A stretch of 64,000 bases of DNA from Anaerotignum lactatifermentans DSM 14214 (GCF_900142265.1 NZ_FRAH01000012.1:1-64000); one strand, 5' to 3'; positions 41,590-49,524 are shown, numbered from the stretch's first letter. The notes: generated by a model from the sequence alone, not told the origin. Program-made: numbers and translations.

Positions 41590-41799
41590 CTATTTTTCCT
41601 CGCGTACAGCTTCGCAGATGTCCCCAATATCGCAATCAAGGTAATCGCAGATGCGTAGCAAAATAGGGAGAGCGACTTCTTCGCCCTTGTTGAGCTTGCT
41701 CATCGTACCAGCTGCAATCCCGACCTCTTTGCGCAAAGTTACTTTTGAGATGTCTCTCTGGATGAGCAGTACCCACAGTTTTTTATAACTTATTTTCAT
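41590..41799 (-). CDS. Small XRE/Cro-type regulator of the BREX operon
   Basis: This 69-residue helix-turn-helix protein (MKISYKKLWVLLIQRDISK...) shows the XRE recognition pattern TLRKEVGIAAGTMSKLNKGEEVALPILLRICDYL. ATG 41,799 follows AAGGAGC; the longer frame to 41,886 runs into the promoter and is rejected. As first gene of the BREX transcript it probably autoregulates the operon, perhaps through the GTGTTTC repeats in the promoter. Confidence 0.85.
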   Translation of the reverse strand: MKISYKKLWVLLIQRDISKVTLRKEVGIAAGTMSKLNKGEEVALPILLRICDYLDCDIGDICEAVREEK

Positions 41800-41851
41800 G
41801 TCGATGCTCCTTGTTTTTCGAGATACGGCGAGGCTACAAAAACACATTATA

Positions 41852-41880
41852 ATTATAGCGGAAACACTCGAAACACGCAA
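41852..41880 (-). promoter_or_regulatory. Promoter of the BREX operon
   Basis: Reading the minus strand, TTGCGT (41,880-41,875), 17 bases, TATAAT (41,857-41,852). The spacer holds two direct copies of GTGTTTC (GCGTGTTTCGAGTGTTTCC), a plausible site for the XRE protein encoded immediately downstream. A second overlapping TATAAT follows at 41,851-41,846. Confidence 0.7.
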
Positions 41881-41932
41881 CAGCATCTTTTGCGTATTTA
41901 CAAAAAAGTTTCAAGTTCTTGGAGCGAACATC

Positions 41933-41968
41933 TAAAAACAAAACCCGAGCGCCTTTCAGCGACTCAGG
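41933..41968 (-). terminator. Terminator of the 42-kb minus-strand pair
   Basis: On the minus strand CCTGAG-T-CGC pairs with GCG-CTCGGG around a short loop (41,968-41,944), then TTTTGTTTTTA follows. The stem overlaps the stop codon of the 152-residue gene. It insulates the BREX promoter from upstream transcription. Confidence 0.6.
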
Positions 41969-42414
41969 TCAGACCATTGGGGGTGGATAAGCCGATCCCT
42001 TTTGAATACAGCCTTTGTGTAAAAGTCGAGGGACATGACCATATCAAAGCCCTTAATGTGGTCAAAGAAGGAGATGTCATCCGACATCTCAATAATTCTT
42101 CTAAGGAAGCCCATGCACGCGCCGCAATCAAAATAGTAGGTGGCAGAAATGTGGCTCAGATGTTCCTCAATCTCAATATCCAGCTCATAGTCATTAGAAA
42201 TTTCTATGGCTGTTTTGATGAAAGTTTGCGCCATTTTCTCGCGCTCCGGCAAGACAAGGTAAGTTACATTGCTATAAATCTTTTTCATGATTTCGTCGAA
42301 CGAAGGTGCTTGCTCTGCATCTTCTCCGAAGGCTTCTACGAAGTCGATTCTTTCCCTCTCGATTTCCTCTATTGTTTCTTTGTGAAAGTGTTTCTCATAG
42401 ATTAGCTCTCCCAT
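41956..42414 (-). CDS. Unrecognised acidic protein
   Basis: This 152-residue acidic, helical protein starts MGELIYEKHFHKETIEEIERE. Middle part TYLVLPEREKMAQTFIKTAIEISND and a later FDCGACMGFLRRIIEM segment with two cysteines are the main features. No membrane span or catalytic motif. It overlaps the SLOG gene by 20 bases and shares its transcript. I do not recognise the family. It probably travels with the SLOG gene as a pair. Confidence 0.55.
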   Translation of the reverse strand: MGELIYEKHFHKETIEEIERERIDFVEAFGEDAEQAPSFDEIMKKIYSNVTYLVLPEREKMAQTFIKTAIEISNDYELDIEIEEHLSHISATYYFDCGACMGFLRRIIEMSDDISFFDHIKGFDMVMSLDFYTKAVFKRDRLIHPQWSDLSR

Positions 42415-42856
42415 CGTTCCTCTCTCCTAAATTGATTATTGTCAGCCCCTTTTTCTGAGCGCGTTTGAGTGTTTGCGCAGCGCCTCCCCAGCCGTGAGTC
42501 ACATAGCACAAGGCGTATGCAGCGTTATCGACGAGATACCGGTTCCTTGCTGGGATCGCAGCCTTAAAATGATACTTCTCAAAGCCTTCTGGATAGATAA
42601 TGTCATCAAAATATTTTAGCTCGGCAATGTTGAAAGTGAGGTAGGGGATGACAAGGTAGTTCCTTATCTGCGGATAGCTCTTTTTCAGGTCAGAGACAAC
42701 CCTTGCGCACATCCAATCAAACCCGCCCATGCCGCCATTTATGAAGTCAGTAACCCCGGAGGCGATAAGCTTTTCAACTTCTCGCCGGACATCCTCTGCT
42801 TGGACACCGTAGCATTCTTTGTGACCAATGAAGGTCGCTGTCGCTTCTTTTCCCAT
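42395..42856 (-). CDS. SLOG-fold protein (DUF1273/YspA-like)
   Basis: This 153-residue protein has the nucleotide-binding Rossmann-like SLOG layout: ATATFIGHKECYG at the start, then a glycine-rich FINGGMGGFDWMCARVV motif near 45-62, and a late YVTHGWGGAAQTLKRAQKKGL motif. Such proteins bind nucleotide-derived ligands and occur in many defence and mobile-element contexts. Start ATG 42,856 follows GAGGTG; the longer frame to 42,892 is not needed. Ligand unknown. Confidence 0.75.
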   Translation of the reverse strand: MGKEATATFIGHKECYGVQAEDVRREVEKLIASGVTDFINGGMGGFDWMCARVVSDLKKSYPQIRNYLVIPYLTFNIAELKYFDDIIYPEGFEKYHFKAAIPARNRYLVDNAAYALCYVTHGWGGAAQTLKRAQKKGLTIINLGERNDGRANL

Positions 42857-43009
42857 CTCAAGATACACCTCTTCAAAATAAAAGGATAGCACAACTCCAT
42901 GAACAAATCAACGCTATTGGCGTTGGCGACTTCCATATAGAATGTGTATAGCGATAGCCGCGTCACCTATACTATTAGTGTGTATTCCACGCTGATAGGA
43001 GGTGCCGTG

Positions 43010-43345
43010 ATGAGGCTTGAGTCCATCGGCAAAAATATCCGCAAATACCGCCTGATGAGGAAGCTTCGTCAAGAGGACCTTGCGGAAAAAGCCGACCTGA
43101 GTATTAACTATGTGGGCGCAATAGAGCGCGGCGAAAAAACGCCTTCTCTTGAGTCATTGATTTCCATAATTAACGCTCTCGGCGTTTCAGCGGATATGAT
43201 CCTTGCGGATGTCCTTGACAATGGGTATTTGGTAAAAGATTCGCTTCTGGCTCAAAAGCTCGATAAGCTTTCTGCGGAGGATCGCTCTCAGATTTATGAT
43301 GTCATCGACACGATGATCAAGCATTCAAAACAAGCTAAGCCCTGA
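43010..43345 (+). CDS. XRE-family transcriptional regulator
   Basis: This 111-residue helix-turn-helix protein (MRLESIGKNIRKYRLMRKL...) has the classic XRE core RQEDLAEKADLSINYVGAIERGEKTPSLESLISIINAL and a C-terminal helical segment SAEDRSQIYDVIDTMIKHS. ATG 43,010 follows AGGAGGTG. It is divergent from the SLOG pair and followed by a clear terminator. Probably regulates the nearby element genes; a -10-like TATACT at 42,968 is the only promoter sign, with no good -35. Confidence 0.87.
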   Translation: MRLESIGKNIRKYRLMRKLRQEDLAEKADLSINYVGAIERGEKTPSLESLISIINALGVSADMILADVLDNGYLVKDSLLAQKLDKLSAEDRSQIYDVIDTMIKHSKQAKP

Positions 43346-43355
43346 AATAACGAAG

Positions 43356-43395
43356 GCTCACCGAAATCTTGCAGTAGGTTTCGGTGAGCTTTTTT
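43356..43395 (+). terminator. Intrinsic terminator after the XRE gene
   Basis: GCTCACCGAAA (43,356-43,366) pairs perfectly with TTTCGGTGAGC (43,379-43,389), followed by six T (43,390-43,395). It lies between the convergent XRE and relaxase genes. Confidence 0.88.
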
Positions 43396-43402
43396 CTTTT
43401 GC

Positions 43403-44770
43403 TTATTCGAGTTCTCCGCTGCGGGATTTCTCCTGTTCCTTTGCCAACGAAGGGCTGAGGAAATCATCCACATTCGCCTTCATCGTATCAATCAGGCGAG
43501 CTTCCTTTTTAAGCTTGGCGCGTTCGTCATAAAGGCGTTGCTGCTCATCCACGAGCCGTTGCTGTTCGGCTTGCAGAGATTTCAAGCTCGGCAATTTTCC
43601 GTCACCCTGAATGGCGAGAAGAGTGCTCTTTGCAGCCTCATAGATGACAAGCTCTGCTTCGTGTTTGGCACGATATGCCGGTTTGTCTGCCGCCTTCATA
43701 TAGGCTTCATAAACCGGTTTGAGCCGCTGGTAGTTCGAGATATTTTTGATAAGCGGCTGCACCTCACGCAGTCTGGCTTCAACATTCTTCAGCTCGCTGC
43801 CGGTGCGGGCATAGGAGCTGTGAATATCCTCGGCCTTCTTCTCAAGATCGGCATATTGCAGGAGGTTGTTCTCGGTCAGATAGTTGAGGGTACGCGCAGC
43901 CTCCTTGAGAATGGTGAGCTTCGCTTTGTGTTCGTACCCTTTGCTGCCGATGAGCTGGATGCGCTCCTGAATATCACTGATGAGGGAGATACCCCGGTGA
44001 GAGGTCTGCATCTGGCGCTTGCGGTTCCCGCGCCCCTGAATGCGCTCTTTGATCCGTTCCTCGGTGTAGTTGTCACCGATGGTCTTCGCACGAGTAAAAC
44101 GCTCCTGTCCCTCAGCACGGAAGGAGATGTATTTTCCGGTCTTGATTTCATATCCGGCTTCCTGCATGAGCTTCAAAAACTCATCGTAATCCTTCGCTGT
44201 GATGATGCAGCGGTCGATGGTCTGCTTGAGTTTTTGCTTCCAGCTCGTGCCGCGTTTGGCCTCCGTGTATTCCTTGTAGTCCATGCCCTTGCTCTGCGAG
44301 GGCGGGATCACGGAAAGCCCATGTTCCTTGCAGATTTCATCGCTGAGTTGGCGCATTTCCCGGTAGGTTCGCTTGTTGCTCCGATAGGCATGGTAGTCCA
44401 CAAAATTGACAGCGTTGAAGATGATGTGATTGTGGCAATGCCCCTTGTCGATGTGGGTGGCAATCACATACTCATACTTGCCTTTCAGCCATTCGCCTGC
44501 GAACTGCTTTCCGATTTCATGCGCCTGTTTCGGCGTGACTTCTCCGATGTCGAAGGATTGAATCAGGTGTCGGGCAATCACCTTCGGCATTTGCATTCCT
44601 TGCTGGGCAGCGAGGTTTCGCGTCCATTCAAATTCCTTTGCCGCCGCGTCGCTGGCAGCACAGCCGAAAGAGGAAACATAGAGCTGATCGTCCGTCTTCG
44701 CCGGGTCGAGGATGTAGGCAAGTGCCTTGTTTACAGTTCCTCGGATTGGCTTGATTTTAGTAACTGCCAT
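43403..44770 (-). CDS. mobA: MobA/VirD2-type relaxase (MOBP)
   Basis: This 455-residue relaxase should nick oriT and pilot the strand. The catalytic Tyr is probably Tyr19 (KALAYILDP). The metal-binding histidines are seen in HIDKGHCHNHIIF (His106, 111, 113, 115). The N-terminal 200 residues are the nuclease domain. The rest is helical and coiled, with RGNRKRQMQTSHRGISL near residue 240 and a Lys/Glu-rich C-terminal coil. It overlaps the mobC gene by 40 bases and lies on the strand opposite to the transfer operon. Confidence 0.93.
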   Translation of the reverse strand: MAVTKIKPIRGTVNKALAYILDPAKTDDQLYVSSFGCAASDAAAKEFEWTRNLAAQQGMQMPKVIARHLIQSFDIGEVTPKQAHEIGKQFAGEWLKGKYEYVIATHIDKGHCHNHIIFNAVNFVDYHAYRSNKRTYREMRQLSDEICKEHGLSVIPPSQSKGMDYKEYTEAKRGTSWKQKLKQTIDRCIITAKDYDEFLKLMQEAGYEIKTGKYISFRAEGQERFTRAKTIGDNYTEERIKERIQGRGNRKRQMQTSHRGISLISDIQERIQLIGSKGYEHKAKLTILKEAARTLNYLTENNLLQYADLEKKAEDIHSSYARTGSELKNVEARLREVQPLIKNISNYQRLKPVYEAYMKAADKPAYRAKHEAELVIYEAAKSTLLAIQGDGKLPSLKSLQAEQQRLVDEQQRLYDERAKLKKEARLIDTMKANVDDFLSPSLAKEQEKSRSGELE

Positions 44771-45060
44771 ATTTCCTTTTGCCTCTCTTTCAGCTCGGTG
44801 ACATCATCCTCATAGAGGTTTCCCTTTGAGTTGATGCGGCGGCAAATCTGATTGATATTTGACGCTGCATGGTTGACAGCGGCGGCAAGCTTCTTCTGCT
44901 GGGTGTAGTCCACCTTGATGATGTAGCCGTCAATCGCCATCTTTCTGAGATACGCGCCCATATTCTTTGTTCCGAGTTGCGCCATCTTTGATTTGATGAT
45001 CCGATGCTCATTTTCCGACACGCAGAACTCAATGCGGATTGGCCTTGTTCTTTTTGCCAT
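44731..45060 (-). CDS. mobC: MobC-like relaxosome accessory protein
   Basis: This 109-residue protein (MAKRTRPIRIEFCVSENEHR...) has a ribbon-helix-helix-like basic N-terminus and the MobC-type helical core YLRKMAIDGYIIKVDYTQQKKLAAAVNHAASNINQICRR. It binds oriT and helps the relaxase. Start ATG 45,060 follows GAAAGGACAG; the longer frame to 45,111 enters the oriT region and is rejected. Upstream lies the probable oriT. Confidence 0.87.
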   Translation of the reverse strand: MAKRTRPIRIEFCVSENEHRIIKSKMAQLGTKNMGAYLRKMAIDGYIIKVDYTQQKKLAAAVNHAASNINQICRRINSKGNLYEDDVTELKERQKEIWQLLKSSQSEEL

Positions 45061-45089
45061 AGGCAATCTGTCCTTTCGTAAAGATAGAG

Positions 45090-45175
45090 GGTTTGGGAGA
45101 CATCCCAACAAGCATTTTGAAGAGTAAGGGCAGGGTTCCCTTACTCGAAAATCGCCGTGTGTACGGACACCGGCT
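45090..45175. other. Probable oriT region with nested inverted repeats
   Basis: Three dyads lie upstream of mobC: TTGGGA-GACA-TCCCAA (45,093-45,108), GAGTAAGGG-CAGGGTT-CCCTTACTC (45,122-45,146, perfect 9-bp arms) and an imperfect GCCGTGT-GTACGG-ACACCGGC (about 45,153-45,173). Position next to mobC-mobA is where MOBP origins of transfer are found. The nick site cannot be fixed by eye. Confidence 0.6.
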
Positions 45176-45227
45176 GTGCTTGCTATTCTCTCAAAATCGT
45201 ATTCCCGGTGCTTCTCCCCGTAAAAAT

Positions 45228-45253
45228 CCCCTTCACTTTACAACGGACATTTT
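45228..45253 (-). repeat. 26-bp inverted repeat, copy 1
   Basis: The minus strand reads AAAATGTCCGTTGTAAAG then TGAAGGGG, identical to the plus strand at 58,053-58,078. Here it lies about 80 bases before the oriT dyads (mobC direction); there it follows the sigma-like gene. The matches stop sharply at both ends. Confidence 0.9.
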
Positions 45254-45279
45254 ATAAGGAAATTAGCGGTATGGAAGAG

Positions 45280-45302
45280 AAAAAAGGCGCTCGAAAGCGC
45301 CT
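45280..45302 (-). terminator. Terminator after the VWA gene
   Basis: AGGCGCT-TTCG-AGCGCCT on the minus strand (45,302-45,285) is followed by a six-base T-run (45,285-45,280). It ends the long minus-strand cargo transcript before oriT. Confidence 0.85.
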
Positions 45303-45321
45303 TCCCTCATGCTTGTGCAGC

Positions 45322-45981
45322 TTATTTCTTTTTCCCTTTACCGCGTTTCTCGTAGTCCTCGTCAATCCGGCGCTTCCAATCTGCGCCGAGCGGGGCGCTG
45401 CAACGGACGGCGGAAATTGCCTCACTCAGCACCTCATAGTTGAGCTGCGTCCCGGCGCTGTCAGAGTGGTAATTGACGGCTCGGTCAGCTCCGATCCCAA
45501 AGTGCCGCGCCGTTTCCACCGCGTCAATGTTTGCGCCGAGGAACAGGAACTCCCAGCCATACTTTGCCTTCTGCCGCTCGATCATCTGCTTCACCCGGTC
45601 GCTGCTGTAAAACCGGCTCGCATTCTCCATTCCGTCCGTGGTGATAATAAACAGCGTATGCTCCGGGACATCCTCCGGTCGGGCGTACTTATGGACATTG
45701 CCGATGTGATGGATCGCACCGCCGATGGCATCCAGAAGAGCCGTGCAGCCCCGGACGGTATAGTACCTGTCTGTCATCGGCTTGATGTCGTGGATGTTCA
45801 CGCGGTCATGGATCACCTCGCTCATATTGTCGAAGAGGACTGTGGAGACAAGCGCTTCGCCGTCTGCCTTTCTCTGCTTCTCGATCATGGAGTTGAAGCC
45901 GCCGATGGTGTCGGCTTCCAGCCCGCTCATAGAGCCGCTGCGGTCAAGGATAAAGACGATCTCGGTTAAGTTCTTTTTCAT
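45322..45981 (-). CDS. VWA-domain (TerY-like) protein
   Basis: This 219-residue protein is a von Willebrand A domain. The metal-dependent adhesion motif DRSGSMSG is at residues 11-18 and the later TTDGMENAS fits the Asp of the third motif. It has no signal peptide, so it acts in the cytoplasm, probably in protein-complex assembly or stress response. Start ATG 45,981 follows GGGAGGATT; the longer frame to 46,077 covers a hairpin and is rejected. Last gene of the cargo operon. Confidence 0.85.
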   Translation of the reverse strand: MKKNLTEIVFILDRSGSMSGLEADTIGGFNSMIEKQRKADGEALVSTVLFDNMSEVIHDRVNIHDIKPMTDRYYTVRGCTALLDAIGGAIHHIGNVHKYARPEDVPEHTLFIITTDGMENASRFYSSDRVKQMIERQKAKYGWEFLFLGANIDAVETARHFGIGADRAVNYHSDSAGTQLNYEVLSEAISAVRCSAPLGADWKRRIDEDYEKRGKGKKK

Positions 45982-46000
45982 GATGAATCCTCCCATATAG

Positions 46001-46034
46001 AAAAACTGTGACTGCTTTTGCTTACAGTCACAGT
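46001..46034 (-). terminator. Hairpin with T-run between yolD and the VWA gene
   Basis: ACTGTGACTG (46,034-46,025 on the minus strand) pairs with CAGTCACAGT (46,014-46,005), followed by TTTTT. It is only about 25 bases before the VWA start codon, so it should cut expression of that gene unless read through. Confidence 0.75.
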
Positions 46035-46077
46035 ATAGGAGAAATCGTCTTCGGTTTGGTCGCATGGAAAGCGACAT

Positions 46078-46506
46078 TCAAAACATATCGCGGAACAATT
46101 CGCTCTCGATGTCAGCGACATTATCCAGCGGGATTTTCGTCCCGTCCATGAGCATCATCAGGCGTTCAAACTCGTCTATCTTTTTGAGGTTTCCGCTCTT
46201 TGTCACATACGCCCCGCCGGACTTCTTTGCATCCGGGACGAAGTAGGTAACGATCAGCGCAGGATGGTCACCAAGCCTTTCCATAAGGATCTGTTGCTTC
46301 CTATCCAGCGCCTCTTTTTCCTCTTCACTGAGATTGATCTTTTGATCCGTCAGCCGTCCGGTCTCATGAATTGCGTCATCGTACCCGGTGAGAGCGGCGA
46401 AAGGAGAGAACTGTGCGGCTCTGTCCAGCATCGGCATCTGCGGTCTTTTTGATGAGACATGGTGGGGAAGATTGATGATGTCCTCGTAACCGCCGCTATT
46501 GTACAT
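46078..46506 (-). CDS. YolD-like protein
   Basis: This 142-residue protein has the YolD pattern: MLDRAAQFSPFAALTGYDDAIHE, then a charged helix and a C-terminal LVTYFVPDAKKSGGAYVTKSG beta part. YolD proteins are usually encoded next to Y-family (UvrX/UmuC-like) polymerases, as a functional partner. Here three genes (reductase, GrpB fusion) separate it from the polymerase at 47,999. ATG 46,506 follows AAAGGAAA. Overlaps the reductase stop by 11 bases. Confidence 0.85.
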   Translation of the reverse strand: MYNSGGYEDIINLPHHVSSKRPQMPMLDRAAQFSPFAALTGYDDAIHETGRLTDQKINLSEEEKEALDRKQQILMERLGDHPALIVTYFVPDAKKSGGAYVTKSGNLKKIDEFERLMMLMDGTKIPLDNVADIESELFRDMF

Positions 46507-47050
46507 TGTTTTTCCTTTCGCTTCTTTTCTCATACAACAACTCACAAATGCCATTATACTGTTTCGTTGTAATCAATCTGAGCAGTTTCTTGTCTTGGCT
46601 TTCAGGAAAGAGCCGTGTACCTGAACCGAGCAACACAGGGATGACAGCAATATGGAATCGGTCAATCAAATCGACCTTCAAAAGCTGATTCACAATTTCT
46701 GCGCCGCCGCAAATCCAGATGTTTTTCCCTTCTTCGCTTTTCAGTCTTTCCACAAGTTGTTCCGGTTGCTCACCCGTAAAATGGATGTCATCCTTGTCTT
46801 CCAGAGAACGGTGGGTAAAAATATAAGTGTCAAGCCCAGAGTAAACCCATTCATCAGGAGAAAGCTCCGTTACGATCTGATTGTATGTCTTCCAACCCAT
46901 TAAGACGGTATCGACATCTTTGATAAACTCAGAATAGGTATCTTCGTTATCTATGTTATCGTCTTGCCCGGACAGCCAATTCACACTTCCTTTTTGATCT
47001 GCAATATAGCCGTCCAAACTCATAGCAATATAAAGCACAACTTGCCTCAA
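46496..47050 (-). CDS. Dihydrofolate reductase-like (RibD C-terminal) protein
   Basis: This 184-residue protein starts at TTG 47,050, eight bases after AAGGAGG, giving MRQVVLYIAMSLDGYIADQ, the usual beginning of the RibD-C/DHFR-like family. The NADPH-binding region KNIWICGGAEIVNQLL lies near 115-130 and RLFPES near the end. Members reduce pteridine- or pyrimidine-like substrates; the true substrate is unknown. The longer frame to 47,077 overlaps the GrpB fusion. Inserted between the YolD and polymerase partners. Confidence 0.85.
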   Translation of the reverse strand: MRQVVLYIAMSLDGYIADQKGSVNWLSGQDDNIDNEDTYSEFIKDVDTVLMGWKTYNQIVTELSPDEWVYSGLDTYIFTHRSLEDKDDIHFTGEQPEQLVERLKSEEGKNIWICGGAEIVNQLLKVDLIDRFHIAVIPVLLGSGTRLFPESQDKKLLRLITTKQYNGICELLYEKRSERKNNVQ

Positions 47051-47064
47051 TGCTTTGTCCTCCT

Positions 47065-47961
47065 TCACGCCCACCAATCAGGGAGCAGCTCTTTTAGCTT
47101 CACCGCCTTTTTGGTTTCGTAGTCGCATAGAATCTCTATTTCCGTTGCCGCGTGATCCAACTGCATCATAAACTCCCGGCAAGCGCCACACGGCATACCG
47201 GCATTTCCATCCGGCATGACGGCCACTATCTTTGAAATTTGCCATTCGCCGTTCGTAATCATGTTGGCAATCGCATTTCTTTCTGCGCACATTCCAAGAG
47301 AACAAGCGGTGTCAATACAAACTCCGACATAGATATTTCCCTTTGCCGTAAGAAGTGCCGCTGAAACAGCTCCGGCTTCAATCAGAGAGGAAATTTTCCT
47401 TTCATACTGCACCGTTCTTGCTGCAAGATACAATTTGTCCCACGACCCGTCGAATTGAGAAACAGCACACTTTTCCATCTTGCTGACAAAAGACTCTTTC
47501 CCGTCGCAATAACCGTCTATATCATAAGGAAATCGCAGCGCCAGGTCTTTTTTTATTTTTGCATATTTGTCCCGCTCTTTTTCGTGTGTGCGCATATAGT
47601 CACGAAATGCAAGATGCCGACCAATGTTATTCCAATCATCCGCCTGAAAGATATGGATTTGGTGCGTTCGCTCATCGCCGCCCTTACGCAGATAACGCCT
47701 GCCCACAATTCCAAACTCGCCAAGGTATTCATAGCCCACATCGGAAAACTTCTCCGCGACCGAATCTACTTCCGCAAGACTCCTGACCACCGCCATAATA
47801 TCAATGATCGGTTTAGCCGCCAATCCGGGAACAGATGTGCTTCCAATATGATAAAGTGCCACGCAATTCTCTGCGAGAATGGGTTGAATTAGTGAAACTT
47901 CTTCCTTGTATTTTTCTGTCCATATTGGGTTGTAATCATTTACGATAATATGCTGGCTCAT
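47065..47961 (-). CDS. GrpB-domain / cytidine-deaminase fusion protein
   Basis: The 298-residue protein joins two enzymes. Residues about 1-170 are a GrpB/UPF0157 domain, nucleotidyltransferase-like, with ALYHIGSTSVPGLAAKPIIDIM. Residues about 180-298 are a cytidine-deaminase fold with zinc-binding CAERNAI and PCGACREFM, closest in layout to the blasticidin-S deaminase type (ending LKELLPDWW). Both zinc motifs and the catalytic Glu look intact. The frame is continuous with no internal start, so it is a true fusion. Possible roles are nucleoside drug detoxification or nucleotide control; neither is shown. The gene after it starts 14 bases on. Confidence 0.85.
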   Translation of the reverse strand: MSQHIIVNDYNPIWTEKYKEEVSLIQPILAENCVALYHIGSTSVPGLAAKPIIDIMAVVRSLAEVDSVAEKFSDVGYEYLGEFGIVGRRYLRKGGDERTHQIHIFQADDWNNIGRHLAFRDYMRTHEKERDKYAKIKKDLALRFPYDIDGYCDGKESFVSKMEKCAVSQFDGSWDKLYLAARTVQYERKISSLIEAGAVSAALLTAKGNIYVGVCIDTACSLGMCAERNAIANMITNGEWQISKIVAVMPDGNAGMPCGACREFMMQLDHAATEIEILCDYETKKAVKLKELLPDWWA

Positions 47962-47998
47962 TTGTAGTGCCTCCGTATGACTGTATAGTTTTGCTTAC

Positions 47999-49507
47999 TC
48001 ATGCCTTATGCCCACCGATCTGCGCGTTCCTGTCCTTTGCCGTCGCACCTTCCGAAAGATTCATCCCCTTGAGAATGGCGTTCTTCCCAAATTTCTTTTT
48101 GATAGTGAGCATGGCTTGCTGTACCTTCTTTTCCCGTGCCAGCTCTTCGTCTTCCTGCTTGCGCTTCGCGTCAAGCGCAGCATAATCGGTAAAGAGGTCA
48201 AGCTGTTCATAACTGTCCTTAGAAGAAGGAGCAGAGGCTTCGTCAATCACATGGGTCGCTGTGATGTTCAGCCGCCGGATGAGCAAGCTCTTGTCTGTGA
48301 TCCGGTCAAACAATTCCCCGGCGGCATCCATAATCTGCTTCGTGGAAGAGGTGAAGCGTTCCAGATTGATTGTGCCGTGGGCGTGTTTCGGTATCTGCCG
48401 CCCGTAGTGATCCTTCACGACTTCGCCGCGATACTTCCTCCTGCGTTCCGGGTCGGTCAGGTTCTCAATGTCATAGCCTATCGTGACAACGAGCTGGTTA
48501 GTGACAAAGCCTTTGTCAACCAAGTCCATCGAGAGAAGGTCTGCCATTTCCCGGAGAACGAGCCGCGCTTTGTCTGCCTCATAAGGTTGGTGCAACACCT
48601 GTCCCGATCCCAAGCTGTTGCTTTCCGGTTTGTACGCCTTGACAGCTTCAACCGTGCAAGGCTCCCAGCCCCATGCGTGGTCAATCAGCAGCTCCGCATT
48701 CTTGCCGAAGAGCTTGTAAAGCAAGTCTTCATCTGTGATGGAACGACGGGCAACATCGCCCATCGTGAACATCCCGTTCTCTTCAAGCTTCTTGGCATAT
48801 CCTTTGCCTACCCGCCAGAAATCGGTGAGGGGCTGGTGTGACCAAAGCGTCTTGCGATAACTCATCTCATCCAGCTCGGCAATGCGGACTCCGTTCTTAT
48901 CTGCTGGAATGTGCTTGGCGACAATATCCATCGCCACTTTGCAGAGGTAGAGGTTTGATCCGATCCCCGCTGTTGCCGTGATACCGGTTGTCGAGAGGAC
49001 ATCCAGAATGATCTTCATGGCGAGGTCATGGGGAGACAGCTTGTAGGTGGCGAGGTAGTCGGTGACATCCATGAACACCTCGTCGATGGAGTAGACGGTG
49101 ATGTCCTCCGGCGCAACATACTTCATGTAAACCTGATAGATGCGGGTGCTGTACTCCATGTAGTAAGCCATGCGCGGCGGCGCGATGATGAAGTCAATGG
49201 CAAGGGACGGATTCTCTTGCAGCTCGGAGAAGAGATACGACGAGCCTTCCAGCTTTCGCCCCGGCGCGTCATGCTGCCGTCCGGCGTTTGCTTCCTTGAC
49301 GCGCTGCTTGACTTCAAACAGCCTCCCACGCCCGGAGATACCGTAGCTCTTGAGAGAGGGTGTGACCGCAAGGCAGATGGTCTTGTTCGTCCGGCTCTCG
49401 TCCGCAACGACGAGGTTTGTGTCCAGCGGGTCTAAGTTTCTCTCGCGGCATTCAACCGAAGCATAAAAGCTTTTTAGGTCGATTGCGATATAGGTGCGCT
49501 GCTTCAT
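47999..49507 (-). CDS. Y-family (UmuC/UvrX-like) translesion DNA polymerase
   Basis: This 502-residue polymerase has the Y-family active-site motifs YIAIDLKSFYASVECRERN at the start and VYSIDEVFMDVTDYLA near 130. A helix-hairpin region TDFWRVGKGYAKKLEENGMFTMGDVA is near 235, and a little-finger part follows. It copies damaged DNA. The C-terminal charged tail is as in UvrX/UmuC homologues of mobile elements. ATG 49,507 follows GAAAGGAGGC. Partner YolD is in the same transcript. Expected to be induced under DNA damage, perhaps through the XRE/ImmA pair at the head of this operon. Confidence 0.93.
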   Translation of the reverse strand: MKQRTYIAIDLKSFYASVECRERNLDPLDTNLVVADESRTNKTICLAVTPSLKSYGISGRGRLFEVKQRVKEANAGRQHDAPGRKLEGSSYLFSELQENPSLAIDFIIAPPRMAYYMEYSTRIYQVYMKYVAPEDITVYSIDEVFMDVTDYLATYKLSPHDLAMKIILDVLSTTGITATAGIGSNLYLCKVAMDIVAKHIPADKNGVRIAELDEMSYRKTLWSHQPLTDFWRVGKGYAKKLEENGMFTMGDVARRSITDEDLLYKLFGKNAELLIDHAWGWEPCTVEAVKAYKPESNSLGSGQVLHQPYEADKARLVLREMADLLSMDLVDKGFVTNQLVVTIGYDIENLTDPERRRKYRGEVVKDHYGRQIPKHAHGTINLERFTSSTKQIMDAAGELFDRITDKSLLIRRLNITATHVIDEASAPSSKDSYEQLDLFTDYAALDAKRKQEDEELAREKKVQQAMLTIKKKFGKNAILKGMNLSEGATAKDRNAQIGGHKA

Positions 49508-49524
49508 GCTTCGGATGCCTCCTT

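Noticed and set aside
43538-44815. 425-codon plus-strand frame over the relaxase
   Set aside because: Antisense to mobA, whose HxH motif is clear.
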